Part shown: positions 34,490-42,436 of the stretch, piece by piece
Position numbering within the stretch: the stretch's first letter is position 1
How the letters are laid out: each line of letters begins with the position of its first letter
From: JACVRW01 sp963846505
Lineage (GTDB): Bacteria > Actinomycetota > Thermoleophilia > Solirubrobacterales > Thermoleophilaceae
Length of the DNA stretch: 64,000 bases
Assembly (NCBI GenBank): GCA_963846505.1
Contig: CAWJWD010000004.1
Coordinates: forward strand, 620,001-684,000
Direction: 5' to 3'
Program-made: the position numbers and the translations under genes
Notes under the pieces: generated by a model
Database searches by the model: none
What the model saw: only the letters and a program-made list of their open reading frames with translations
What the model was told of the DNA's origin: nothing

Positions 34490-34648
34490 TCAGGACGGAC
34501 ACCTCGGCGGCGCGCCGGTCAGCCGCGGCTCGCGCGGCTCGGCGCTCGTCGCCCACCAGATCGCGCCGCAGACGACGAGCAGGTCGACCACGGCCGAGAG
34601 CGCGAAGACGAGGTTGGAGGCGTCGTAGGCCAGCCACATCGGCCACAT
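34490..34648 (-). CDS. Possible 52-residue membrane protein upstream of cDPG synthetase
   Basis: The frame encodes MWPMWLAYDASNLVFALSAV followed by VDLLVVCGAIWWATSAEP and a charged tail ending RCPS. One strong membrane helix is followed by a short tail. Its stop is 7 nt before the cyclic 2,3-diphosphoglycerate synthetase start, as expected for the first gene of that operon. The ribosome site is weak. If it is not coding, the segment 34483-34684 holds nothing else I can recognise. Confidence 0.4.
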   Translation of the reverse strand: MWPMWLAYDASNLVFALSAVVDLLVVCGAIWWATSAEPREPRLTGAPPRCPS

Positions 34649-34684
34649 CGTGGCTGACGCGTGCGAGGCCTCACTCCACGAGCG

Positions 34685-35473
34685 CTACCCGTGGGCGGTT
34701 TCGCCGAGCAGCGTGTGGTTCTTCTCGTACTCGTAGGTGCGCGGGTCGAACGAGAGGATCGCGTCCTGCTCGTGGAAGGGGTACTTGCGGTAGACCGTGA
34801 CCCGCTCGGGGCTCGCCTCGATGACGTTGTAACAGGGCTTGGTCTTGCCGCGCAGGCGCGTGGTCGAGACCGTGCCGGCGTTGACGACGAAGAGGTTCTC
34901 GAGCCGCCAGGCATACGGCACGTGCTTGTGGCCGGAGAGCACGAGCTGGACGTTCGCGCGCTGCAGGCACTCGAGCGTGTCGCCGGCATCGTGGACGACG
35001 TTGCGCTCGCGGCCGGTGCCGGGGATCGGCAGCAGGTGGTGGTGCAGGACGAACACGCGCAGGAAGGCCTCGTGCGCACCGAAGCGCTCCTCGATCCACT
35101 GATAGCGCCCGCGGCCGATGACGCCGTGATCGAGGTCGGGCTCGGTCGAGTCGACGGCGAGGATCGAGACGCCGTCTGTGTGCAGCTCGGCGCGGCGGTC
35201 GCCGAACAGCTCCTCGAAGTGGACGTAGCCGACGTTGCGCGAGTCGTGGTTGCCGGGGATCACGATCATGCGCTCGCAGTCGAGCCGGTCGAGGTAGTCC
35301 CGGGCGAGCTGGTACTCGCCGCGCAGGCCGTCGCCGGTGAGGTCGCCGGAGACGATCACGACGTCCGGCTTCAGCTCGTTGACCTCCACCAACGCACGGT
35401 CGAGCAGGCTGGGGACGAAGTGCGGCGAGCCGCAGTGCAGGTCCGACAGCTGGGCGACCGTGAACGTGCTCAT
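34685..35473 (-). CDS. Calcineurin-like metallophosphoesterase (class III phosphodiesterase type)
   Basis: A 262-residue metallophosphoesterase. The metal-ligand motifs are complete and in order: QLSDLHCG (DxH), VVIVSGDLTGDG (GDxxD-like), IVIPGNHDSR (GNHD), VFVLHHHLLP (His) and LVLSGHKHVP (GHxH). This pattern is shared by CpdA/Icc-type cyclic nucleotide phosphodiesterases and by generic Icc-like enzymes; the substrate is unknown. Its ATG overlaps the folP stop (ATGA), and it is the last gene of the nitroreductase-glpD-folP operon. Confidence 0.85.
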   Translation of the reverse strand: MSTFTVAQLSDLHCGSPHFVPSLLDRALVEVNELKPDVVIVSGDLTGDGLRGEYQLARDYLDRLDCERMIVIPGNHDSRNVGYVHFEELFGDRRAELHTDGVSILAVDSTEPDLDHGVIGRGRYQWIEERFGAHEAFLRVFVLHHHLLPIPGTGRERNVVHDAGDTLECLQRANVQLVLSGHKHVPYAWRLENLFVVNAGTVSTTRLRGKTKPCYNVIEASPERVTVYRKYPFHEQDAILSFDPRTYEYEKNHTLLGETAHG

Positions 35474-36414
35474 GCCACCGGCTCCCGGCGCAGGGCCACG
35501 TCGAGCGCGAGGTCGGCGGGCACGTCCAGCTCGCCGCGCAGCGCGGCGCGCACGTGCAGGTAGTCGACGGCCTCGGCGACGTCGTGCAGCCGCACGATCT
35601 GGGCGCCGCCGTCGACCGCCGCGCCGAGGGCGGCCAGCGTGCCGGCCAGGCGCGCCCGCGGCGGACGCTCGACGAGCGCGCCGATGAAGTCCTTGCGCGA
35701 GATCGCCGCCAGCAGCGGTCGTCCGAGCACGTGCAGCTCGGGCAGGCGGCGCAGCACGGCGATCGAGTCGGCCGGCGCCTTGGCGAGGTCGAAGCCAGGA
35801 TCGAGGATCAGCTGCTCGGCCTCCGCCCCGTGCGCCCGCGCCTGCTCCGAGCGCTCTGCGAGCAGCTCCAACACGTCCGTGATGACGTCGGCGTAGACCG
35901 GGAACGTCTTCTGCTTCGGCGGCACGCGCGTGTGCGTGATCACCAGCCCGGCGCCGGTGGCAGCGCACGCGTCGGCGATGCCGGGGTCGGAGAGGCAGCT
36001 GACGTCGTTGATCAGTGCCGCCCCGGCGTCCAGGACGGCACGGGCGACGGGAGCGCGCCAGGTGTCGACGGACACGATCAGCCCGTCGCTGGCCAGGCGC
36101 TCGACCAGCGGCACGACGCGCTCGATCTCCTCGTCCACGCCGATCGCGACGGTGTCCGTGCGCCCGGACTCGCCGCCGACGTCGATCAGCGTCGCGCCCG
36201 CGCCGGCGAGCGCATGGGCACGAGCGGCGAGCTCGTCGAGGTCCGCCAGCCCGCCGGAATCCGAGAAGGAGTCGGGCGTCGCGTTGACGATGCCCATCAG
36301 CCACGGCTCGGCGGCGCTCAGCGAGTACGTGCGCTCGCGCAGGCGCAGCGGCAGCGGAGCGGCCGCCCCGGGCGCAGCACCGTTGCGGCCCGCAGGCGCA
36401 GCGGCGTCGCTCAC
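35470..36414 (-). CDS. folP: Dihydropteroate synthase
   Basis: Condenses p-aminobenzoate with hydroxymethyl-dihydropterin pyrophosphate in folate synthesis. The 314-residue protein has the DHPS signature GIVNATPDSFSDSGG, then LIDVGGESGR, VSVDTWRAPVARAVLDAGA, LINDVSCL, and ILDPGFDLAK with AISRKDFIGAL and QIVRLHDVAEAVDYL. One difference from usual DHPS is GLVITHTRVPPKQKT where LMHMRGTP is expected. This may mark an atypical or paralogous enzyme, so a second folP elsewhere is possible. The start is GTG at 36414, overlapping the glpD stop. Confidence 0.85.
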   Translation of the reverse strand: MSDAAAPAGRNGAAPGAAAPLPLRLRERTYSLSAAEPWLMGIVNATPDSFSDSGGLADLDELAARAHALAGAGATLIDVGGESGRTDTVAIGVDEEIERVVPLVERLASDGLIVSVDTWRAPVARAVLDAGAALINDVSCLSDPGIADACAATGAGLVITHTRVPPKQKTFPVYADVITDVLELLAERSEQARAHGAEAEQLILDPGFDLAKAPADSIAVLRRLPELHVLGRPLLAAISRKDFIGALVERPPRARLAGTLAALGAAVDGGAQIVRLHDVAEAVDYLHVRAALRGELDVPADLALDVALRREPVA

Positions 36415-38138
36415 GCCGCCTCCTCCGGAGCGCTGCCGGGATCGGCCACCGACGCCGGCTCCGGGGCCGGTGCGGCCGCGGGGACTGCCGGGGCCGCAGC
36501 GGGGTCTACGACCAGCCCCTCCTGGCGCGCGAGCGTGTGCCAGGCCTGGACCTCGGTCTCCTGTCGCGCGGCGTCCCAGCCCAATTCGACCGCCATCGCC
36601 CGCGCGACCGCGCGGGGACCTTCGGCGTCGGGTGCGGTCAGGGCCGGCGCGGCGAGCAGCCCGAGCCGCGTGCGCCGCAGCAGCGCGTCGCCGACCGTGC
36701 GCGCCTGCTCACGCCGGACGGCGAACGGGGCCTCGGCCACGAGGTCGGGCAGCTCGGGCACGATTCGCTCGCCCAGCTCCGGCCGCTCCTCGACCAGGCG
36801 CAGCACGTCGACGGCGGCGTGGCCGTAGCGGGCCGCGAGGTGGCGGCGGACGTCGTCGTCGATCCCGCCCGGCTGCGGCAGCTCGGTCGGGTCGATCGGC
36901 AGCCCGAGCGGAATCTCCTGGGTGTGGCAGGGAGCGTCGCGGCCCTCGCGCTCGACCAGCCGGTCGACGGCCATGCGCGCCATCCGGCGCCAGGTCGTGA
37001 GCTTGCCGCCGGTGATCGTGATCAGCCCCGAGCTGGTCTCGTAGAGCTCGGCCTTGCGCGAGATGTCGACCGACTTCTTCGGATCGCCGGTCGAGATCAG
37101 CGGCCGCACGCCCGCGTAGGCACCCGTCAGGTCCTGCGCCCCGAGCGAGGTGCCGAAGAACGCGTTGACCGCCTCGAGCAGGTAGGCGACGTCCTCGTCG
37201 GCGGGCGGCACGTGCTCGAGCGAGCCCTCGTAGTCGTTGTCGGTCGTGCCGATCAGCGTGCGTCCGAGCCACGGCAGCACGAAGATCGAGCGCCCGCCGC
37301 CGGCGGGCACGATCACGCCGGCGGTGTCGACCGGCAGCGAAACGTGCGCGAGCGTGACGTGCGTGCCGCGGCTGGGCCGGATGCGCGGCACCTCCTCCTC
37401 GCCGTAGAGCTCTTCCGGGCGCAGCTGGTCGGCCCAGACCCCGGTCGCGTTGATGACGCTGTCGGCGGCGATCTCGAACTGCGTCGCGCTCTCGGCGTCG
37501 CGCACGAGCACGCCTCGTGCGCGTCCCTCGCGCTCGACCAGCCCCGTCACCTCGCAGCCGTTGACGCAGACGGCGCCGAAGCGCTCGGCCTCGCCGAGGA
37601 TCGTCAGCACGAGCCGCACGTCGTCGGTCTGGCAGTCGTAGAAGAGGTAGGCCGACGACGGTCCGCGCCCGCCCAGCGCCGGCGCCATCGCCACGGCCTC
37701 GGCGCCCTCGATCGTGCGGTGACGGGCCGGACTCCACTCCTCGCCCTCGTCGCGACCCCGCTTCCACGACATGACGTCGTACATGTTCAGCCCCACGCCC
37801 AGCAGGCGGTCGGGCCGCTTGCCGTCGAAGGTCGGCACCAGCAGCGGCAGCGGCTTGACGAGGTGCGGCGCCAGCCGCACCAGCAGCGAGCGCTCGAGCA
37901 GCGCCTCGCGCACGAGCCCGAGGTCGAAGCTCTGCAGGTAGCGCAGCCCGCCGTGGATGAGCTTCGAGGAGCGGCTGGAGGTGCCGGCGGCGTAGTCGTT
38001 GCGCTCGACCAGCGCGACGCTGTAGCCGCGCGAGGCGGCATCGAGCGCGACGCCGGCCCCGGTGATGCCGCCGCCGACCACGACGACGTCGAAGCTCTCG
38101 CCCTCCAGTGCCGCGAGTGCGTCGGCGCGCGCGATCAC
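36411..38138 (-). CDS. glpD: Glycerol-3-phosphate dehydrogenase (FAD-dependent)
   Basis: A 575-residue flavoprotein that oxidises sn-glycerol-3-phosphate to dihydroxyacetone phosphate. The FAD-binding fold starts VVVGGGITGAGVALDAASRG, followed by SRSSKLIHGGLRYLQSFDLG, and IRPSRGTHVTLAH. The DAO C-terminal part contains LIGTTDNDYEGSLEHVPPAD and ITGGKLTTWRRMARMAVD, and the GlpD C-terminal helical domain follows. A low-complexity Pro/Ala tail ends the protein. The start is GTG at 38138, overlapping the nitroreductase stop; folP follows with the same overlap. Confidence 0.92.
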   Translation of the reverse strand: MIARADALAALEGESFDVVVVGGGITGAGVALDAASRGYSVALVERNDYAAGTSSRSSKLIHGGLRYLQSFDLGLVREALLERSLLVRLAPHLVKPLPLLVPTFDGKRPDRLLGVGLNMYDVMSWKRGRDEGEEWSPARHRTIEGAEAVAMAPALGGRGPSSAYLFYDCQTDDVRLVLTILGEAERFGAVCVNGCEVTGLVEREGRARGVLVRDAESATQFEIAADSVINATGVWADQLRPEELYGEEEVPRIRPSRGTHVTLAHVSLPVDTAGVIVPAGGGRSIFVLPWLGRTLIGTTDNDYEGSLEHVPPADEDVAYLLEAVNAFFGTSLGAQDLTGAYAGVRPLISTGDPKKSVDISRKAELYETSSGLITITGGKLTTWRRMARMAVDRLVEREGRDAPCHTQEIPLGLPIDPTELPQPGGIDDDVRRHLAARYGHAAVDVLRLVEERPELGERIVPELPDLVAEAPFAVRREQARTVGDALLRRTRLGLLAAPALTAPDAEGPRAVARAMAVELGWDAARQETEVQAWHTLARQEGLVVDPAAAPAVPAAAPAPEPASVADPGSAPEEAA

Positions 38139-38647
38139 GGCAGGAAGGTGACGAACGCGTCGGTCGCCAGCCGCTCGGGCGGGTCCTTGTCCTGGCGTGG
38201 CGGGCCGAGGTACAGCAGCCCGAGCACGCGCTCGCCGTCCTCGACGCCGACCGCGGCGCGGCCCTCCGGCTCGCGCAGCACCCCCGGCGTGCGCCAGTAG
38301 CCGACGAGCCCGCGCGCGTGCGCGCCGAGCAGCACGATGTAGGCGGCCACCGCGCCGGCGCAGAGGTCCTCCTCGTCCTGCACCACGTCACCGCTCTGGA
38401 CGACGCTCGCCACCACCAGCGTCGGCGCCCGCTCGAGCTTGACCGCGGCCTCCGGTCCAGCCGCGAGCTTCAACCGCTGCAGCGCGTCCGGGCCGACGAC
38501 GCGGAAGCGCCAGGGGTTGGTGAGGTTGTGGTTCGGCGCCCAGCGCGCCAGCTCGAACAGGTGCTCGAGCGTCTCGCGCGCCACGGGCTCGGCTCCGTAG
38601 GCCTTGTGCGTGCGGCGTGTCCTGATCGCGTCCTCGACTTCCACCAC
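38135..38647 (-). CDS. Nitroreductase-family FMN-dependent oxidoreductase
   Basis: A 170-residue nitroreductase-family protein: DAIRTRRTHKAYGAEPVARE at the N-terminus, LARWAPNHNLTNPWRFRVVG (FMN-binding), CAGAVAAYIVLLGAHARGLV and LGLLYLGPPRQDKDPPER near the end. This resembles the YdjA-type short subfamily. Such enzymes reduce nitro compounds, quinones or enones with NAD(P)H. The start is GTG at 38647. It is the first gene of the glpD-folP operon and diverges from the SDR gene. Confidence 0.82.
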   Translation of the reverse strand: MVEVEDAIRTRRTHKAYGAEPVARETLEHLFELARWAPNHNLTNPWRFRVVGPDALQRLKLAAGPEAAVKLERAPTLVVASVVQSGDVVQDEEDLCAGAVAAYIVLLGAHARGLVGYWRTPGVLREPEGRAAVGVEDGERVLGLLYLGPPRQDKDPPERLATDAFVTFLP

Positions 38648-38677
38648 CTCTCGACGCTACCGGATAGGTTGCGACGC

Positions 38678-39517
38678 ATGAGCGCCATCGGCCAGGGCAA
38701 GGTCATCGTCACCGGCGCGTCCACCGGCATCGGCGAGGCGACCGCGCAGCACCTGCGCGCGCTCGGCTTCGACGTGCTGGCAGGCGTGCGCAAGCCGGAG
38801 GACGCCGAGCGCCTGCGTGCGGCGGGCGTGACGCCGCTGACGCTCGACGTCACCGATGCGGCCCAGATCGAGGCCGCGCGCGCCGAGCTCGGCGACGCGC
38901 CGCTGGCGGGCCTCGTCAACAACGCCGGCGTCGGCTACGGCGGCCCGGTGGAGTTCCTCGCGATGGACGACCTGCGCCAGCAGCTCGAGGTCAACGTGAT
39001 CGGCCAGATGGCGGTCACCCAGGCGTTCATCGGTGCCCTGCGCGCCGGGCGCGGGCGGATCGTCAACATCAGCTCGATCGGCGGACGCGTGGCGCTGCCG
39101 CTGGTCGGCCCCTACAGCGCCTCGAAGTTCGCGCTCGAAGGGCTCAGCGACTCGCTGCGGCGCGAGCTGCTGCGCCAGGGCGTCGACGTGATCGTGATCG
39201 AGCCGGGCGGCGTCAAGACGCCGATCTGGAGCAAGAGCGACGACACCTTCGAGCGCATCACCAGGGAGGCGCCGCCCGAGCTGGAGCAGCGCTACGGCAC
39301 GCTGATCAAGGGCGTGCGGGCGGCGATGAAGGACATCCAGGACGAGAGCGGCGTGGCGCCGCAGGTGGTCGCCGAGGCGATCGGCAAGGCGCTCACCGCG
39401 AGCAAGCCCCGCACGCGCTACCTCGTCGGCAGCGACGCCAAGCAGCGCGGCCCGCTGGCGAAGATCGTGCCCGATCGCGTGATGGACCGCCTGATCGCGC
39501 GCACGCTGAAGTACTGA
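38678..39517 (+). CDS. SDR-family oxidoreductase
   Basis: A 279-residue classical short-chain dehydrogenase with intact motifs: VTGASTGIGEATAQHL (cofactor), LVNNAGVGYGGPVEF (NNAG), INISSIGG (Ser) and YSASKFALEGLSDSL (YxxxK). The C-terminal extension (VAEAIGKALTASKPRTRYLV, then GPLAKIVPDRVMDRL) resembles the retinol/17-beta-hydroxysteroid dehydrogenase-like SDRs of actinobacteria. The substrate is unknown. The stop is 7 bp from the convergent GMC oxidoreductase stop. Confidence 0.88.
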   Translation: MSAIGQGKVIVTGASTGIGEATAQHLRALGFDVLAGVRKPEDAERLRAAGVTPLTLDVTDAAQIEAARAELGDAPLAGLVNNAGVGYGGPVEFLAMDDLRQQLEVNVIGQMAVTQAFIGALRAGRGRIVNISSIGGRVALPLVGPYSASKFALEGLSDSLRRELLRQGVDVIVIEPGGVKTPIWSKSDDTFERITREAPPELEQRYGTLIKGVRAAMKDIQDESGVAPQVVAEAIGKALTASKPRTRYLVGSDAKQRGPLAKIVPDRVMDRLIARTLKY

Positions 39518-39523
39518 GCGTGC

Positions 39524-41134
39524 TCAGGCGTGCGCGGCGACGCGCGGCCGGGCGATCGACTCCGGCTCGGGCTCGTCCTCGGGCGCCGGACGCCCGAGCA
39601 GCGCGAACGCCAGGCGCGTGGCGAGCGCCATGATCGTGATCTGCGGGTTGACCCCGAGCGAGCTCGGCACGGCGCTCGCGTCCGAGACGTAGAGCCCCTC
39701 GACGCCGTGCACCCGCAGGTCCTCGCCGACGACGCCGTGCGTCGGTCGTGCGTCCGCGCGCGCGGTGCCGAGCGGATGGAAGGCCATCAAGGTCAGGTCT
39801 CGGGGCCGCAGCTCCCCGTCGGGCAGCGGGCCGAGCGAGCCGTCGCGCAGCTCCGGCACGCCGGCCACCGGCTGGTAGACGGCCTTGGCCCCGGCCGCCC
39901 AGTAGAGCTCGGTCAGCAGCTCGATGCCGCGCTTGAAGGCGGCCACGTCCTCGGGACCGACGTCGTAGCGGATCACCGGGCGACCGGCCAGCTCGCGCAC
40001 CGAGCCGCGCGAGCGGTCGGAGACCATCACGCCGAACTGCGACAGCTGGCGGAAGCGGAGCATCAGGTCGCGGAGGCGCTCGCGCGAGAAGGGGAACGAG
40101 AGCGCGAGGTAGTCGGGCGGTCCGGCGGCGCCCTCGAACATGATCCCCTCGCTGGCGAACTCGTCGATGTAGAGGCTCTGCGGCACGCCGCGGGCCATGT
40201 CGATCTCCTCGTCGAACAGCGCTCGCACCGCCGTGGCGGGATGGATCGCGAGGTTCTGGCCGAGCTGCCCGGAGGCGCCGCCGAAGCCGTTGCGCGCGAG
40301 CAGCAGCGGCGTGTGGATCGCCCCGCAGGCGACGATCACCGTGTCGGCGAAGACGGTCAGCTTGCCGCCGCCCGCCGTGCTGGCCTCGACCCCGGTCGCC
40401 CGCCCGCGCGACGTCAGGATGCGACTCGCGCGGCAGCCCGTCCAGGTGGTCGCGCCGGCCTCCCAGGCGCGGGGCACGTAGGTGATGCCGACGTGCTGCT
40501 TGGCCGAGGTCGGGCAGCCGAAGGCGCAGACGCCGCTGCCGACGCAGCCGCGCGCGTTGCGGAAGATGAACTCGTTCGACCAGCCGAGCGCGTCGGCGCC
40601 GCGCTTGACCACGAGCGCGTTGTTGCCCGCCAGCTCGGCGGGGACCTGCGCCACGCTCAGCTCGCGCTCGACGCGCCGGAAGAACGGGTCGAGCGAGGTC
40701 GGCGTCAGCGACTCGAGGCCGTAGTCGCGCGCCCACTGCTCGAGCACCGGTGCCGGGGTGCGAAAGCAGGTGCCGGAGTTGACGAACGTCGTGCCCCCCA
40801 CGCCGCGGCCGAGCGGCAAGAGGATCGGCACGTTGCCGGCGGTCATGACCTGGCCGGCGTCGCGGTAGAGCAGCGTCGTCATGTCGCGCGGGCGGGCGGT
40901 GAGGTCGTCGGCGCTCCAGCGCGGCCCCTCCTCGAGCATCACCACGTCCATGCCGCCCTCGGCCAGCTCCTTGGCGACCGGGGCGCCGCCGGCGCCGGTG
41001 CCGATCACGCACACGTCCGCGCGCACGACGCGCTCGCCGCTGACGGTCGCGCCCTGCTCCACGCGCTCCTCGCTCGGAAGGAACATGTTGCTGCCGTCCG
41101 TATAGGCGGCACCGGTGGTCGGTCGGACGGTCAC
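39524..41134 (-). CDS. GMC-family FAD oxidoreductase
   Basis: A 536-residue flavoprotein of the glucose-methanol-choline family. The FAD motif is VCVIGTGAGGAPVAKELAEG, followed by PLGRGVGGTTFVNSGTCF, a Cys-rich stretch GCVGSGVCAFGCPTSAKQ like that of long-chain-alcohol and cholesterol-oxidase-type members, and the C-terminal signature MAFHPLGTARADAR with ALYVSDASAVPSSLGVNPQI-like sequence. The immediately upstream, overlapping gene encodes a small gluconate-dehydrogenase-subunit-3-like partner, and a GntR regulator precedes that. The substrate is an alcohol or sterol by family, not determined further. Confidence 0.88.
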   Translation of the reverse strand: MTVRPTTGAAYTDGSNMFLPSEERVEQGATVSGERVVRADVCVIGTGAGGAPVAKELAEGGMDVVMLEEGPRWSADDLTARPRDMTTLLYRDAGQVMTAGNVPILLPLGRGVGGTTFVNSGTCFRTPAPVLEQWARDYGLESLTPTSLDPFFRRVERELSVAQVPAELAGNNALVVKRGADALGWSNEFIFRNARGCVGSGVCAFGCPTSAKQHVGITYVPRAWEAGATTWTGCRASRILTSRGRATGVEASTAGGGKLTVFADTVIVACGAIHTPLLLARNGFGGASGQLGQNLAIHPATAVRALFDEEIDMARGVPQSLYIDEFASEGIMFEGAAGPPDYLALSFPFSRERLRDLMLRFRQLSQFGVMVSDRSRGSVRELAGRPVIRYDVGPEDVAAFKRGIELLTELYWAAGAKAVYQPVAGVPELRDGSLGPLPDGELRPRDLTLMAFHPLGTARADARPTHGVVGEDLRVHGVEGLYVSDASAVPSSLGVNPQITIMALATRLAFALLGRPAPEDEPEPESIARPRVAAHA

Positions 41135-41619
41135 GGCCGCCGCTCCCGCGCCCGCAGCGCCCGAGCACGTTCGACGACTGCGTCGGCGTCGTGCCCGAGA
41201 CGACGGGCGACGGTGGCGTCGCCGTAGTAGTTCAGGGAAGCGACGCTCTTGACCAGCGTCAGCAGCTGGCGCAACTGCGGCGACCGGGCCGCCTCGACGC
41301 GGGCGAGCAGCCGGGCGCGCTGATCGCCGCTGAGCGCCCTCAGCCGCGCGCCGGCGACCGCTCGGGGCGCCAGCTCGGCGGCGTGCAGCAGCGCGCGCAG
41401 GCCGATTCGGTTGAGGCGCGGCGCGCTCGCGAGCATGCGGTCGAAGGCGCGCACGGCGTCGGTCTCCGCGACGGCGGGCAGCAGCGGCTGCGGTGCGAGC
41501 ACGGTGTCGCAGACGCAGGCGAAGATCGAGGCTTCGCGCGGGGTGAGCGCGCGCAACCGCGGCGGTGCGAGCGTCCCGGTCATCGACCCTCCCGGGAGCG
41601 CCGGCGCGAAGCGACTCAT
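41131..41619 (-). CDS. Small GMC-associated subunit (gluconate 2-dehydrogenase subunit 3-like)
   Basis: A 162-residue protein with LRALTPREASIFACVCDTVL, then AFDRMLASAPRLNRIGLRAL and LLTLVKSVASLNYYGDATVA. The pattern matches the small partner found next to many GMC oxidoreductases. ATG 41619 overlaps the GntR stop (ATGA); an internal ATG at 41583 is an alternative. It overlaps the GMC gene by 4 bp (GTGA), so the two products are probably made in equal amounts. Confidence 0.7.
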   Translation of the reverse strand: MSRFAPALPGGSMTGTLAPPRLRALTPREASIFACVCDTVLAPQPLLPAVAETDAVRAFDRMLASAPRLNRIGLRALLHAAELAPRAVAGARLRALSGDQRARLLARVEAARSPQLRQLLTLVKSVASLNYYGDATVARRLGHDADAVVERARALRARERRP

Positions 41620-42344
41620 CGCTCCTCCACGGCGGCGGTGACGGCGTCGAACAGCTCCAGCAGCGTGCGCTCCTGATGCCCCGTCAGTTCCGCAACCGCC
41701 GCTGAGGCCCGCTCCGCTTCGCCCGCCCCCACCGCAGCGGCGGCGGCGCGATAGAGCGGCTCCAGCACCTCGCGGTCGGCGACGACGGCCTGGAACGCGT
41801 CCGCGTGGTCGAGGTAGAGCGCGCGGATCGAGTTCATGATCAGGCGCAGCACGAGGTTGCCGGAGGCCTCGACCAGCAGCGCCATCAGCTCCCAGTCGAT
41901 CGCCTGCGCCGCCGCCGCGCTGTCGGCCGCGGCGATCCGCTCGGCCAGCTCGGCCAGCCGCTCGGCCTGCTCGTCGCTGCGCCGCACGGCGGCCAGACCC
42001 GCGGCCTCGGCGAGCATCAGGCGGCGCGCCTCGAGCACGCTCGCGAGCGCGTCGCGGTCGAGGCCGCCGGCCCGGAAGAGCAGGTGCGCGATCACGTCGA
42101 GGCCGCCGTCGGCGCGCCAGTCGCGGACGCGCATCGCGTCGCCGTGGCGCACCTCCACCAGCCGCAGCTGCTCGAGCCGCTTCACGGCCTCGCGGATCGA
42201 GGCCATGTTCACGCCGAGGTCGGCGGCGAGCGTGCGCTGGGTCGGCAGCTTCTCGCCGGGCTCGTAGACCCCGCCGAGGATCTCCTCGCAGAGGCCCAGG
42301 AAGACCTGATCGGACACGAGCGAGCGGCGGATCGGCGGCGGCAT
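41616..42344 (-). CDS. GntR/FCD-family transcriptional regulator
   Basis: A 242-residue regulator. The N-terminal winged helix includes GVYEPGEKLPTQRTLAADLG with VNMASIREAVKRLEQLRLVE; the C-terminal FCD domain has LEARRLMLAEAAGLAAVR and MNSIRALYLDHADAFQAVVA with DREVLEPLYRA. FadR-like members respond to acyl-CoAs or organic acids. It is the first gene of an overlapping operon with the GMC subunit and enzyme, which it probably controls together with itself. Confidence 0.88.
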   Translation of the reverse strand: MPPPIRRSLVSDQVFLGLCEEILGGVYEPGEKLPTQRTLAADLGVNMASIREAVKRLEQLRLVEVRHGDAMRVRDWRADGGLDVIAHLLFRAGGLDRDALASVLEARRLMLAEAAGLAAVRRSDEQAERLAELAERIAAADSAAAAQAIDWELMALLVEASGNLVLRLIMNSIRALYLDHADAFQAVVADREVLEPLYRAAAAAVGAGEAERASAAVAELTGHQERTLLELFDAVTAAVEER

Positions 42345-42360
42345 GCAGCCAGTGTACCGG

Positions 42361-42371
42361 TGTTCCGAACA
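42361..42371. promoter_or_regulatory. Candidate GntR operator
   Basis: TGTTC-C-GAACA forms a perfect 5-bp inverted repeat 17 bp upstream of the GntR start codon, in a locally AT-richer gap. Position fits an autoregulatory site; no consensus is claimed. Confidence 0.35.
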
Positions 42372-42436
42372 ATTGGAGGAGATGGCGTCGGCGCACGCGG
42401 GGACCCGCGTGCGCCGTGGCGGAGGGGACCAGCCTG

